Below are positions 37,641 to 51,290 of a stretch of 64,000 nucleotides of DNA, in pieces (the first letter of the stretch is position 1; each line of letters starts with the position of its first letter). Source of the stretch: Epiperipatus broadwayi (Eukaryota > Onychophora > Udeonychophora > Euonychophora > Peripatidae); the NCBI GenBank assembly GCA_028023455.1, contig JAQFVV010006256.1:2294001-2358000 (forward strand), given 5' to 3'. Below the pieces are notes generated by a model. The model made no database searches and had not been told where the DNA came from. It saw only the letters and a list, made by a program, of their open reading frames with translations. The position numbers and the translations under genes were made by a program.

Positions 37641-38160
37641 ATCAAGAAACAAGGCTTTCTCGACTGACCTCTCTAAGACCTGTCATCATATTCCTTATGG
37701 CATTTTGACACCTTTCCAACTCAGCTGTAATATGCTTCACTGTAAGCTGATCCTGGCTTCAATGCTAAATTAGCCATACCGCTTGCGAAAAGTGATTCAG
37801 CAGCCCTCAAAGCCTGTCCCATGAACGAATGGAACACCTTCATCAACATTGACATGATTGACATTCCATTTTAGATGGTTGACAATGCCTTAATTTCATT
37901 ATATCACCACAAAGACAGTTTTTCTGGGTGGGTAAAGTATTTTTTTGGGGGTTGAAGGAAGGCCACCACATATTCTTCTGTAGCAGGTAAATCTCAAAAC
38001 TACAACGCTGAACGGTCATCTGCCATTGAACTGTTTTGATTTTGAAAAAGTATCAGAAAGTGCATGACTTGATCGTGAACTTTGGCGAATCATGATTTAC
38101 ACTCCTCATTTAATAAATTCTGACTCCTGACAATGAAAGTAGGGGCGTTTGATAATTCGT
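37641..38160 (-). pseudogene. GC-richer block with coding-like but broken minus-strand frames, unrecognised
   Basis: Base composition is markedly less AT-rich than its neighbours. On the minus strand one frame reads FMGQALRAAESLFASGMANL and a second, shifted, frame continues ITAELERCQNAIRNMMTGL, as if one helical protein segment were split by a frameshift near 37725. I do not recognise the family; a retroelement Gag-like or structural protein is possible. The adjacent poly(T) block on the left would be its poly(A) tail if this were a retrocopy read on the minus strand. Stops occur elsewhere. Confidence 0.35.
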
Positions 38161-41100
38161 TACAATTTTTACTAACTCATATCAATTACAATACATTTAA
38201 GCAAAAAAAAAAAATCCGTTCTAATATACTTTTCATCATTACAACTACAGAAACCTTCATATCATACACTATACAATAATCAAGAGTAATGTCTATAGAC
38301 AGTGTTGCATACTCGCCTCTAATAATGTTCAACATGCTAGAGATGTTAGGGTAAGGGTGCACTTCAACATCTTAGTGTTTGAACAGTTAACAGGCCATAA
38401 GATCTATGAGCGGCCTTGTAAACAGCATATTTATGTGCTTTAGCATAGAAACAGTGCCATGTAATACCTTTTGTATATATATAAAATAAAAATCATGAAA
38501 TAGTACATAATTTAAAATATGTTCAATTCTATCTTTAATTATGTTAATTAGTTTTACCTTACTTAATTGTTTTTTAAATACATTTACATAGAATAATAGA
38601 TATTTAATAATTTAACAGACAACAAAATGGAATATAGTTAAATGCTTTTAATACAAAAATGTTAATCAAAATTTCAAAATTAAAGAATAAATAAAAGTCT
38701 TATATCCCACTAAATTATATCAGGTGAATAATTAAAATTTTTAATATAGTACAAAGAATAATTATTTCCTGGACAAATTTATCAATGGTAATAACAAATA
38801 GAAATAATAAATTGACAAAAACAACCAACCATCTAGTGAATTTCTCACAACTGTTGCTGTTTCATTTGATTTACTTTTAACCTGTAAAAATATCAATTTA
38901 ATTTTGATAAATCCTTTGGAATATACATAGAAGCAAAGATCTTTTTATCATGACCATAGTGCCTGAGATTTTAGATATTAATATAATCTGTAAATGCTAG
39001 TAAATGTAAATATAGGATCAAAAAATTGAAATCTCAATGTTAAAGGAGATAAGAACCTATATACTTTCCAAAACATGAAGGACATTTCAAAATATTAGCA
39101 TCTTAAGTGTGATTAAAATTTACTGAATGGAATAATTCCATTTAAATCTTTCTTAACCTTGTGGCAAGACAAAACAATGCACCATCTTGAGAAAAAATGT
39201 AATACAATTAAAGAATTATATCAGCAAATATTTTATAAATACTACCATTCATTTACTTTCAAATATTGTGTTTTTGTTGGGGATAAATTTACATTTAATA
39301 ATAATAAGAATATTGCAAATATTTTTCTATGGTACAAACAGATTTAGGATTTTAATTTCAAATGTATGACTTATAGTTACTCTAGATAGTCATTTAATAA
39401 TGATCAGAAAATATGTCTAGCTCTTATTATTAGGAGGATTCAAGTCCCAGACTAATCTGGTATGATCAATTGACCATCCATGCACTGATTGTAAAAATAA
39501 AAATATATAGTTGTAATAAAATACAGTTTGTAGGAAGACATCATAATGCAAAAATTTATGAACCTATGGCTAGTTTTACCTTTAAATTATTCACCAGAAA
39601 ACATAACACGAGCAATGTAAATAAGATAAATTTATAAAGTTATAAATACTATTGGCATTATTTGAGAAAAGATAATATAATAATGATAATATAAATATAA
39701 GAAAAACAAATCAATGTACACAAATAAATATTACTGTCTTGTTGAATAAATTTGAACCTGCAAGAAATCAATTTGATAAAATGTAATGTGTTTACTCAAA
39801 ATACATATTTTCTTTAAGAAACAGCTTTGTAGAGTAGTGATTGGTACATCATCTACCACCACCGTGAACAGGCATTCAGATTTGGGTGAAACTTGAACAT
39901 TTTTGTAAGTAACTGAAAGTTTCTATATAAAAAATGATATTTTTTTGGTATTTGTCACATTGTCAATTCTTGTTACTCATCTAATTGTAATCAGATAATA
40001 GTTTTTTTAATTACTCTTAGCTAGAGAATAAATCTTGAAAGAAATTTTTTAAAATCTGACCATTCAGCAATTGATTAGTTTGGAGAATATAGTTTTATTT
40101 TCTCTTCATTGAAGATGTACTTGAAAGATCTTACTTCTGTAATGGCTTTTTTAAAGTCTTTTATATTTTTCCTTTTTTGTAAATATAATTGAAATAAAGT
40201 TTTTATTTATAATTTAAAAAAACAACAACTTTGGTTCACTCGTGGAAGTTTTTTTTTTAGTACTGTTAGTATTAACACATAGTAACAATTATAAAAGTAA
40301 ATAATTAAAAAATATATATATCGTTCATTGATTTCGTAAGATATTGAAAAAAAAAAAAGAAATTAGAAAAGGATTTTGATTTAATCTTACAACAACACTC
40401 TCATAGATAAAAAATTATAATTAGAGTAATAATTAATATAAATGAAACTACGAATAATTCGACCGCATGTAAGTGTTATCGAAATGAAAACGTAATCTTT
40501 TAAATGAATTTTATAAAAATATTATTGTATCCACTTGGTGAAAATCCATATATGAAAATTTCCCAGTTAAATTATACATTTTTCTGAAAACGAATTACAG
40601 CACAATTATCTTTAATTTTAATTAGATTTGATAATAATTTTATATAAAATGTTATCGAATTTGTGACAGATTACATCTTTATGTATTATATATTTTTGTA
40701 TCCCATTAAAAGTTTTTATTAGCAAACTATAGTCAGCATTTACATGCCCCAACATTGTTTTTAATTTTTATGACAGTTGTTTTTGGAACTCTTTATAGAT
40801 AGTTTGATGAAACAGGGCTCAAGATACAATACAGATCTGATAGTCGTATTTTTGAATTTGAATCGATTAAAAGCAGACATTTTGGATTGTGGATTTATAT
40901 TATGCTGATCCAGTTCAAAAGACAATTTATCAAATATTCTTAATGTTTTGAATCCAACATTTAAAAGCTTTGTTTAATAATTAATGTTAAAAAAAAACTC
41001 ACTTTATAAGCCAGTGATGGAATAAATATCCTCAGACTTTTAGCTACCAACTTTGAAAGTGCAAACCAATTTAAACATTAGGGTAGTTTTATAAAAATCA

Positions 41101-42044
41101 GAAAGGTAGAATTAGGTGTTGAGATAAAACACAGATTCCAATTTTCTTTTGCATTTAACAAATTAAAAGATAGTGTGTTTCATCTCATGGAAATAATTAC
41201 TGCCATTAAGTTACTGTATATACAGTTATTATTTTTCTTAATTTATTTTATGAAAGTGAAACTTGAACACTTTATTAATTAACCCACTGAAGAAGAAGCT
41301 GTCAGTAGTAAATAAAAACAATTAATTAAATAAATATAGGCCTAGTACTTTTGAGGTTTTTCCTTCATATTCATGGCCAGGATAGGTTATAAACTAATGC
41401 AATATAAATATATTAAAAAAGTTTCATTTAAGAATGCTCCATAAAATTAGAAAATTATAAAGTCAAGATCATAAAACCAATCAATACATCCTTCAGTTGT
41501 TGGATGTGATATTATATAGTCCACTATTATAAAACCATATCTTTATTGGATTGGACAAGAATGCAATTCTGCCTAAAAGAAGTTTTATGGTAATATTGAG
41601 CATGAATTTTTTGGAAATAGTAGATACCATCTCCATTATAAATATTATCTCAAATACATTCTAATAAAGTGTAATATTAATTGTTTACATAGAGAAGAAA
41701 GAACAGAAAATAGATTGAAGAGTTACAATTAGGCATAGTATTGAAATATTTCAGAAAAAAAAAAAAAAAAAACGTTTTCTGCTGAAGAAATTAAAGGCAG
41801 CTTTGCAAAATATCAAATAAAAAATTAACTAACATTCTCTATAAGTGAACACTTTTGTGTTTCACAGATTAATTAGTTTTTTTCCTTTTCTTCCCCTAGA
41901 GTTGGAATGGCTATATTAATTTAGGATTGGCTATATATATATATATAGTCAGCATTTAAGTATATGACAAGAGCAGCCAGCTAAAGATTCTCATATTGAT
42001 TTCTATACCAAGAAAAAACCTAATTGGGATTATTATATTTGAAT
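38161..42044. other. AT-rich spacer, no gene recognised
   Basis: Overlapping 60-62 codon frames at 39159-39369 have chance-like composition. About 39830-39895 (TAGAGTAGTGATTGG) weakly recalls a tRNA A-box region but is not supported by a B box or target duplication. Confidence 0.4.
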
Positions 42045-42360
42045 GTTGACTTTTTAAAATATTCCATTGAGAAAATTCCTTTATATTTCCATTATTTTAT
42101 TTATTCCTAATATATTACAATGTAAACTTTCTTTGTTTATTTCTCTTTCATTATAATGAAAATTGACATATAGCTGGTTTGACATTTTATTTCAAGCATG
42201 AAGAATGAGTTACTTTTAAAAATATTCCACTGGGAAGTACTTTATTTTTCATTGCTTTTATTTATTCTTAATCTATTGCAATGTAAGTTTTCATCACTTC
42301 TTTTATTTTAATGAAGACTGGCATATAGCTGGTTGACATTTTATTCCAAGCATGAAAGAC
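42045..42360. repeat. ~160-bp tandem duplication
   Basis: Two units starting near 42045 and 42206 share AAATATTCCA(T/C)TG, TTTTATTTATTC, ATT(A/G)CAATGTAA, GACTGGCATATAGCTGG or its variant GACATATAGCTGG, and TTTCAAGCATGAA/TTCCAAGCATGAA. A partial third unit may begin near 42375 (TTTTTAAAATAAATTC). Confidence 0.8.
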
Positions 42361-44485
42361 CAATATTTTTCTTTTTAAAATAAATTCAACATTAAGTAAA
42401 CTTTACTGGTATTTCTTTTTTCCCAACTGTCCATTGGTTTACTATTTGTATAGATTTCTTTTATGGTAAGTGTGCTTTTAAATGAGATATCTATTGCACA
42501 TAGAATAATTTATATAAGTGTATTCTTTTTATGACAAAAATGACAATCTCCTTTTTTTATAACAGGTAAATTTCTTTTTGGTCCTTTTTTAAAATTAGCA
42601 ATGTATTTCACATATTATTGGTACTGTAGTACCCTTAGTTAAACAGTAGATTTTAGCAATTTTAAAAGCAAAGGTTTTTAAAGTAAAAAATATTTAAAAA
42701 CTTGCAGCAGATTTCTTACACTTTTCTTCTTTACCAAAATATACAAATATATCTTCTTTTTCTAACATATTTATGATATTAACCAATTATGATCTTTATG
42801 TCTCAGCTAATTATGTTTTCAATATATGAAGCTTGATCTTTTATTGTATTTTAAGAAAAGGGAGAAATATTTGATAAAAAAAAAAAATGAAAGAAAAAGA
42901 AACATTTTATTTTAATAACTATTTTTTTTTTTTCACAAGTCTATTGAAAAATATAAGAAATAATTGGAAACTTATTTAAATAATTAAGCCTATATTGTAT
43001 ACTTATGCACTAAATATCTGTATCTTCCCTAGACATAAATTAAAAATGACATTCTTATTATTAAATTTCCAAATATAAAGAAATGAAAGCTATAGGTTAG
43101 GAAATTAAAAGAAATAATTATTAATTTTTGGATAATTATTTGTTATTAAATCGATATGAAATTTTAGTACAAGAGAAAATTTATTATATATGCAGGCATG
43201 ACTTTATTTACTCTAATATACATTTTTCTTTTGTACCTGTATTAATATATATATATATATTGAAGCGATCGGATCTAATTTCGATCCGAGCTTAATGAGA
43301 TCCCATCATTAACCTAGTTCAAATCCTGTCACTAACAGTGAATATTTCCGAATGTAATGAGACTTTATACTATCTTCAATATACATTAGGTTCAGTTAAA
43401 ACAGGTTATTAGTTAAGTATTTATTGAAGCTAATTATCTTATGTTTAAATTTGTTAATGTTATTAATTACCTCATGATAAAATATTCATGAAAATATATA
43501 GATTTTAATTATGTGGATTGTACATTCATTATAAAGTTTTATTACATCAGAATGTTTTATTCCATATTTTACCATTTTGTTCAAATTTATATGATTAAAA
43601 GTTACATTCTTTCGATAAGCTTTCAGATCGTCCTTTCCCAAAGACAATAGGGAATCTTATTAATTAGTTAAAATGATAAGTTAAAACTTTAAGGACGGTG
43701 CTAAATTAAAATTTGTTCAGATTTTACAAATTCATTTTCTAAATAGAAAATGAATTCAAAGTTAATGGGTATAAAAGTCTTATCAGAGGAATGGATTGGA
43801 AATCAATTAGAGAAAATTTTGGTTTGTAATAATGTAAAAGCTTTAGCCTTAAGGCACCAAAATCAGAATGGGTGGGAAACCATAGGAAAGAGTATAAATA
43901 CCCCAGAAAAGTTTCTATAAGGAAGCCATTACTATTAAATTAAGAGGAGTTGCCACCAGAAACTACATCTTTTTAATTTTGATTTTTAATAGTATTTTCA
44001 GCATATGCACGACTAACATTTCTCCACACAAATGTTCAAAATGTTGCTGCTAAACAGAACTTTTCAATACCAATCCTAAGTTACTGACACACAGAAGGAA
44101 ACTAATCCATAAATGAAATTCACATGAATCAAGTTGCACACCCACATTGTCTCCTAAACCCAACCAGACTCTGTCATTATGAATCAATGAGTGAGCCATG
44201 GAAGGACTGGTAACCCTTTTTACTTTATAAATTGCAAACTTCTTGTCTATTTATAAACTCTATCTCAGATCATAATTTAAGTTGACTACTGTCTAAAATT
44301 TCTCTATTCAATTTATAATGCATTAAAATTTGTTATAGTAATTCTCTATTTATTATCTCTAGTCTTAAAATTAATATCTTGTTAACTTTCTTTTTCCTAC
44401 TATGGTGGTTTGTTTTAACTAATTTTAATTATATTTATTTGAATGATTATTAATATCATTTATTTGCAATAATATGCTAATAATG
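42361..44485. other. AT-rich spacer; small GC-richer segment after (TA)n at 43241-43260
   Basis: At 43261 a (TA)n tract is followed by TGAAGCGATCGG and, about 70 bp later, GTTCAAATCCTGTC, which resembles a B box. This could be a SINE or LTR scrap. The rest has no recognisable feature. Confidence 0.35.
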
Positions 44486-44615
44486 CTTTCAACTCAATAA
44501 TCATCTTTTTCATTTAAACTCACCCTAAGAAAATAGTATTGCATTAAATTTTATAGCTTAATTATTACCTATTAAAACTAAATTAATATGGCTCTATTAA
44601 TTATTGAGTTGAAAG
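44486..44615. mobile_element. 130-bp MITE-like element with perfect 16-bp terminal inverted repeats
   Basis: CTTTCAACTCAATAAT at 44486-44501 is exactly complemented by ATTATTGAGTTGAAAG at 44600-44615. No clear target duplication flanks it, so the class is open. Confidence 0.6.
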
Positions 44616-46558
44616 ATTTATTTAATGTTTCAAAGGCTGATAAGTATTATTAACTCAGTTTATAACCTATGCTCCTGGCTATTTTATTTAAGTTATACAA
44701 AATTACTATTCATATTGATCACATTTATTAATGTTTTATGAAAGGTTAATAAGAAAAATAAAATAAATTTATTCTAATTTAAATCTTGTATTTTATATTT
44801 GTATTCTGGAAGGGCATGATATAAGGAGTAATTATTATTATAATTATACAATTGCATTTAAGCACATTTTCTCTGAGTAAGTTTGATTTTAATCTGATAT
44901 GATCAGGTCACTACATTAAGCATCTGTTATATAATTTGGGCTTTATTAATCAAATATGATGACCATTATATCATCACCATTCAGAACATTGCTAATGCAA
45001 GCCATCCTCCTGTTTCTTGGGCTTGTCATTTCAGTGATATTATTGATATTTTGAATATATAAGAAGAAATCACTCCCTCTCTCACTCGTGGCTGTATTGG
45101 AACACCAAAAGTTCAAGGCTGTGTCCTGACCTGGCTTTCCCCATGTTCCATGGATCATTTGTAGGGTATAAAGGACTTGTTGAATACAAGCCACCCTTCT
45201 ACTTCTTGAATTACTGACAAAACATTTTATTCCATATTTTCATTTTGCTGCTCGTAATGTGTTAGTACCATTTTATTTCTTAGTTCAAATAAAGGACTGC
45301 TCTTTTGCTTTATAAATCATAATGAATTGATTTCATTAAAATCAAACAATTTTGTATTTATTGAAACAGTAAGATTCATATTCGAATCTTAAGTTTCACC
45401 TTTTTCTGTCGTCTCTCACTGACCGGTCTATCCTGCCCAAATTTAAACTTTTTGATATCGAATTGTGTGTGTAACAATATTAAAAATGTATAAATATATG
45501 TAGAATTCAGCATAAACATGCACACATTTTGATCTCAAATTAAATGCAATAAATAGCGATAAAATAATATAATTTAGATTTCTTTTAGTTATATAATTTT
45601 GTATAATTTTAATCATTTATTTTGGATTATAAAGTTTGTATTTATTGCTTTGTTTAAATTTCGTTTAATAATAATTCTAAAAAAATATCTGATGTAATAT
45701 TTAATTAAAAGTTAAAATAATCTTATGTTCTCTTTTTGTTTTTGAAATTTAAAAGCATCAGTCAGTGATAGATAATAGATTAATTAAAGAAAAATTCCCC
45801 AAAATTAATTAGTAAATGTAAAATGTAAACAATAGAACGGCAGCTTTCTTTAATAAAAAAACCCAACTAAATGCATTGATTATCCTCAGGGCAGATTAAA
45901 TAGAACCTAAAAATATCTTAACAAAAATGTGAAAGATCAAGATAAAAAAAGAGGCCATCTTAGACTTGCTGGAGACATTCACTAAAACTTTAGCTTTGCT
46001 CTCGATCACTGAGAGTCCCCAAAAATATACAAATAATTTGTTCCTGCCAAGGTATGACCGAGTAAAGCACCTAGATTATTCTCCATTGGGAGATGGCCTA
46101 TCGGATGCTGAACTTTCCATTGCCCGTCATAAATTCACCATGAAGATCTGCTGCCTGAAATAAATGAAAAGCTGCTGCTGCTGTGAAATTAAATGAAATA
46201 TCTAAATACAAGAAAGAATTGCCACTCGTGAACTTTTTGCTGCTAAACTAATGGAATCAGAAAACTCCTTATAAAACAGGTACCTGTCTGTGTTCAAACT
46301 CTAGAGTACTCTAATAATATGCTATAGCTCTTCTTCATAATACTTATCTAAATTATAAAATGTAAAAACTACCATATGTATAGCTAAAACTGAATAATTA
46401 ACTTAATGTGTAAATTTCTCTACTAATCTAGCTTACCTCATTCTATCTTGGGTGCATATTTCTATAATCTACATTTCTATCTATAGTTATTATTTAATTA
46501 TTGCATGCTCATAATTATTTCAATTTTCAAAGTTTAAATCTATGATCGCTTAAAACAA
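44616..46558. other. Spacer with two short less-AT-rich segments, no gene recognised
   Basis: 45000-45200 contains a self-similar segment: AAGCCATCCTCCTGTTTCTTGG and AAGCCACCCTTCTACTTCTTG lie about 190 bp apart, which makes an 82-codon minus frame. 45950-46170 holds a 65-codon plus frame (LPRYDRVKHLDYSPLGDGL) with more protein-like composition than most frames here, but I cannot name it. Confidence 0.35.
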
Positions 46559-46633
46559 TGAATGCGTGTCAAATTTTCATTAATATTTACTTTCTTTAAT
46601 AACTTAACTTTCATATAAATCGACACGCATTCA
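46559..46633. repeat. Short inverted repeat (12-bp perfect arms)
   Basis: TGAATGCGTGTC at 46559-46570 is exactly complemented by GACACGCATTCA at 46622-46633. It may be a tiny MITE or a hairpin; no target duplication was seen. Confidence 0.5.
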
Positions 46634-46863
46634 ATGCTTCATTTATTGTAATGCAGGTGTCTACAACTTCGCAAATGGCTGACGTATTAGTTATAATAAT
46701 TCCCAATTTATATATATGTTTTGTATTTACTAAATCATCATGAATAATTCCAGAAAATTACATTTCTTTGAGAATTGCCAACGTTCTTTAATAAATGTTG
46801 ATAATGTAGGACCGAATTAGAAATCCATTTAAATCTTATCATAATCATTTATAAGTATACATG

Positions 46864-47884
46864 TGTTACGTTTTAGAGACGCGATGATCTATTCTGCCGT
46901 AAATATTCCGGATTCTTCAGCCTTGAAATTAACCCCCGTCGTTCTACACAAGTGGACATAATAAATGCTCCCGTAGGATTTGACCTGTCATGCAGCCAGC
47001 GGCAAATTGCGACACGTACCGCTTGTCCCTGGTTATGCTTATGTGACACCTTACTTTGTCAGGCCGCGGCAGAGACCAGCCTGACAGTTTTATAAATTCA
47101 TTCGCGACATTGCAGTTTCAATATACTGCCATTCCATATCGCCTTTCTAAAGCGTACCACGTGTTCCTTTACTTAGTTTTATTATTCTAAACATATCACT
47201 CTGCCTCTGCATTATCTTCATAATTCACTCTCAAATAAATGTTTGCCTTAGTTATAAATAAATATTTTAATTAAATAAATATATGTCTGCCATTACTCTT
47301 ATAACCCCTACTTTAGACTCTTGCACTGCAAAGGTATAAATCCCTCCAGGCATGCATTAGAAATACTTACTCGAGAATTTTAGGTAGCTAGATTACGCCT
47401 TCAAATAAGTGAATTCTTTTTGTAAACAAATAAATAAATGTATTCTTTAAAATATAATCATGTCGCAAATCCCGCTACGGAAGCTGTTAGTCCATAAAAT
47501 ATTATTAGTCAATGATTTTATTAAAATGTATTAATAAATAATTTTAAACTATACGTCTGCAGTTATGTTTCATTTATTTGATACCCATTCTATATAATAT
47601 TTCCTCGATTATGTAAATCTGAATGTTTAATTAATATTAGTTTGGTTATTGGCTAACTCGAGAATAAAATCATGAGTCTCTTGCATATCCCTGACCACCG
47701 TGCCTAAGGAAATATTTACTAATGTCGCATCAGATGCGTTGTTTCGTGGATTGTATTGTGGAACCAATAAACTATGTTCAAACTCAGTACCACGGGTGGC
47801 TTTGCTACTCAATGGTGCTGCTGTTCTGTATGGTGGTCGAATTCTGCACTATGTTTACGAGTCACACATTTTCTGACCGTTACA
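46864..47884 (+). mobile_element. Candidate solo LTR
   Basis: A ~1-kb segment less AT-rich than its flanks, starting TGTTACG and ending CGTTACA, so it has TG...CA ends with short inverted termini. Inside, TATAAATTC (47091) is followed about 30 bp later by TTGCAGTTTC, and AATAAA occurs near 47235, the order expected of U3-R-U5. No matching target duplication was found at these edges, and no second copy lies in the window. It could be a host regulatory segment instead. Confidence 0.35.
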
Positions 47885-50512
47885 TTATCGATAATTTAAA
47901 TAATTTTCTTTGTTAAGTATTGAAGTTATACCCTATGTACTTATCATGCTGTTCATGAATTGATTTATGGATGTGTGGAAAATAACTCTCACTTTCTTCT
48001 TACATAAAATTAGAATCATATTTTGTTTTCCAAATAAAATATCAAATAATGAGCAATATATGTAATTTGTTTGGCACAAACGTCATAGGTATTGTTATTT
48101 ACACTTGTCTACTTTGTCAGGGCATAGATAAATAAATTTCTTAAATACTTACCTAATAATTATTGGCGTATAAGTACAACTGCCATTATTTATTGTACAT
48201 TGTAATTCACACTCCAAAGATTAGAGATAATTTATAATACTCATCATAAATATTTGAACAAATATTTGCTTATTATTAAATATTTTCTATACATACTTGG
48301 TTTGATTGTTTATTATTTATTAATTAGTTTTAAATATTCATGCTCACTGTTTGTATTGGCAAGCCAAATATACATGTGTGAGTTTATTCGGAAATATCTG
48401 TAATCGTTTTATCATACATTAGTTAGAGTCAGATAAGTGGTTTTAGTAATCATCACATCCATTGAGCTATTTCATGGCACATAGTCTCATGTGCCATCAA
48501 TATGTATTATCCATTAAGTTTTCATCTGAGCTTGTGAATTGGGTTCAAATTCAGTTTGGTCTTTGATATAATTCTTTGGTTTGACTGGTTTTGAAGTCCG
48601 GTTTCATGGGTTCAGCTCATGTTGGGTGGTAAATATATTTGACTGGTACAATATATATTTAAATAATAAGTATAATAATGCTCAAAGCTCAATGGGTTTA
48701 TAAGTAATCATTAAAAACCAGTCAACACTTAGACTATCCCAATATCAATAACAACCAACAATTTCAAATTGTTGTCAAAACAACATCCTTTTAATGATAA
48801 AAGTGGAATATATATTTATATATTCACATGAATAAATAAAATTTTTACTAAGAAGAGTTCATATTATTTTAATGTGTTATACATATTTATATTCACATAT
48901 TTGTTTAATTACATAACAATACATATGTATATACATTTGGAAGCAAGTTTCAAATAACTAAAAAAATAACTAAGCTGGGTTCTCATTCTAATTAAAGGAT
49001 TTAGGTCTCTAGAATTCTAGAAATGGAGATTTTCTTTGATGTATATTTGCCATATGCAGGTGCATTTGATTGTCAATTTATTTAATCTTTGAAATAAACT
49101 ATTAAGCAATCATTGTCTTTACGAAAAAGGGCTGCTATTTATAGTTGGATGATTCAAGTGTTTAGATCTCTAGAATTGGGGTTTTTGTTTAGCTGCTTAT
49201 AATTGCAAATCACTTTCAAGGGGGAAGATTTCATAAATTGGAGCTGTCTAATATTACATGAGACATCATTGACTTTATGAAATTAAAACAAATGAAAAGA
49301 CGATTTAAAAAATTGACATGTACTTTATTACAAAGGTACAAATATTAAAGCAGAAATGTATTGTATTCATTATAAATAAAAAATTGAAAACTAGATCTGA
49401 TTAACAAAATTAGCTAGTCTGACTAATAGAAGATAATTCAATCAGTTCTTATTGTGATAAAAAAATAGAGAATTTTTATCTATCTATTACAAATATAAAT
49501 ACAAAAGTTAATTTGTTTGATGTTACTTATTAACTGAACAAATATTTTACCAATCTTGATAAATCATGTATAACTTTCTTTTGTGTGTGTGTGGAGAATT
49601 ACATAGGCTATGAATTTTTATTTTGTGACACTTGATTGTTTTAAAAACTTTTTTTTTTTTTTTAAATATAAAAGTGCATGAAAATCATGAACATTTTTGA
49701 ATGATTTTATAAAAATTCAAAAAAAAGAAAGTACTGATTAAAAGATTATAGATGTTGGAATTTTTTTAAAACATGTACAAAGTATGTTACTGCCTGCATA
49801 TTAAAATACTTACTACACAAATAAATAGAATAATAGTTTTGGTAAACTGAGATAAAATTTGATTTTGTAAATAGATCTTAAATTATTAAATTTCACTTGT
49901 ACCAAATATTTAATTTCTCACTTGCAAGTGGAATGTGAACAAAATACTATGATGTTCAAATTTTATAGCCATTTTTAAAAATTAGTTTATCACATGGGAA
50001 ATATAGTTTAACTAAAATTCTAAAAGTTGATTAAATTTAGTAGTATAACTGATTATAAAAACTTACATTTTTTGCAATACTGCTTTCACATAAATAATAC
50101 ATAAATATATAAGCAATGGACACAATTACATATTGGATTATATTCTTTTATTCAACTAATGTGAACAAAGCTACAGGTACAGCTAGTATAGATATAAAAA
50201 TGTTTTTGATCGGACCAAACAATATTTTAAAGTTGTTTTAAGAGATTTTACAAGAATTAAAAAAATAATTGAAAGGCAAAAATAATAGCTAAGAAGTAAG
50301 CAATGATTAATGAGATGCAAGATACACTTTAATCCAATTCTAGAAAAATGAAAAGTAATAAAAAAGTGAGTATTAACAATTGATATTCCTAATTCTCAGA
50401 AACACTAACAAATTTAAATTTAAATGTACAAATCATTTTAAAATATTAACAAACTTTGAAGATTGATTCAAATCTTGATAAACATCAATAAGAAGATAAG
50501 TGATGTTCTATT
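47885..50512. other. AT-rich spacer, nothing recognised
   Basis: Contains short hairpins (for example CATGGCACATAG with ATGTGCCAT near 48474-48498) and a repeated CTCTAGAATT segment (49010, 49170). No gene. Confidence 0.4.
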
Positions 50513-50702
50513 AAGGAGAGAGAGGGAGAGAGGGAGGGAGGGAGGGAGAGAGAGAGGAGAGAGGGGAGGGAGGGAGGGAGGAGAGAGAGAGAGAGAGGGA
50601 GAGAGAGAGAGAGGGAGGGAGGGAGAGAGAGAGGGAGAGAGGGAGAGGGAGGGAGGGAGGGAGGGAGGAGAGAGAGAGAGGGAGAGAGAGAGAGAGAGAG
50701 AG
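50513..50702. repeat. (GA)n/(GGGA)n purine-pyrimidine tract
   Basis: About 190 bp of pure G/A on the plus strand mixing GA and GGGA units. Opposed open frames of 81 and 91 codons across it are repeat artefacts. Confidence 0.97.
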
Positions 50703-50729
50703 CGCTAGCTGATATAAAAAAGTAGCAAT

Positions 50730-51290
50730 TCACCAGTAATTTTTTAATGAGAAAAGACAAAGTTGAAAAAAAGCAGGAATATAAAAAAAATTTAAATGAC
50801 CCATTAAAAAAAAAGAGTATCTAAAGTTTGTAAAATGTTATGAAAAAGAGTTAATAATAATAAAAAAGATATAACTGTGAATTGATAAGAAAAGTTATAG
50901 AAGATGATAAAAGTTTCAAAACAATACTTTGATATTGGAAAAAAAATTGTTTTAGCAATAAAAATAGAAGATTAAAACTATTACTGAAAAAAAAAAGATG
51001 ACATCATGAAGTGTTTAAAAAAATTCTTTAAAGAATTATATAGTAGTAACAAAAAACAAGATAAATTATTCCCTGCAATGATTACATCTTCTTATAAAAT
51101 ATTTTGAATTAAGAAGTGAGATATGCAATTAAATCTAAAAAAATTTTCATAAATGATGCAATTATTATTGATATTATAAAAACTCAAATAAAGAAATAGA
51201 AAAATTGTTAGCAAAACTATATACCTAATGTCTAAATGATGAAAGATGTTTGGGCATGAAATTTTATAAACTACTTGGGGCATTTGATTG
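50730..51290 (+). pseudogene. RTE LINE fragment, second copy
   Basis: The plus strand around 51000-51100 shares AACAAAAAACAA(G)ATAAATTATTCCC-type sequence with the minus-strand RTE at about 17735-17790; both contain TTATTCCCTGCAAT and ATATCTTCT/ACATCTTCT in the same order, then matching downstream segments (AAACTATATACC, AATGTCTAAAT). It corresponds to the linker between endonuclease and reverse transcriptase. Stops in all frames. It begins just after the (GA)n tract; edges are approximate. Confidence 0.75.

Noticed and set aside
44946-45194. 82-codon minus frame as a gene
   Set aside because: Start and end of the frame are the same short repeated segment; no domain recognised.
50463-50760. 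Opposed 81- and 91-codon frames
   Set aside because: Produced entirely by the (GA)n tract (Arg/Glu/Gly one way, Ser/Leu/Pro the other).
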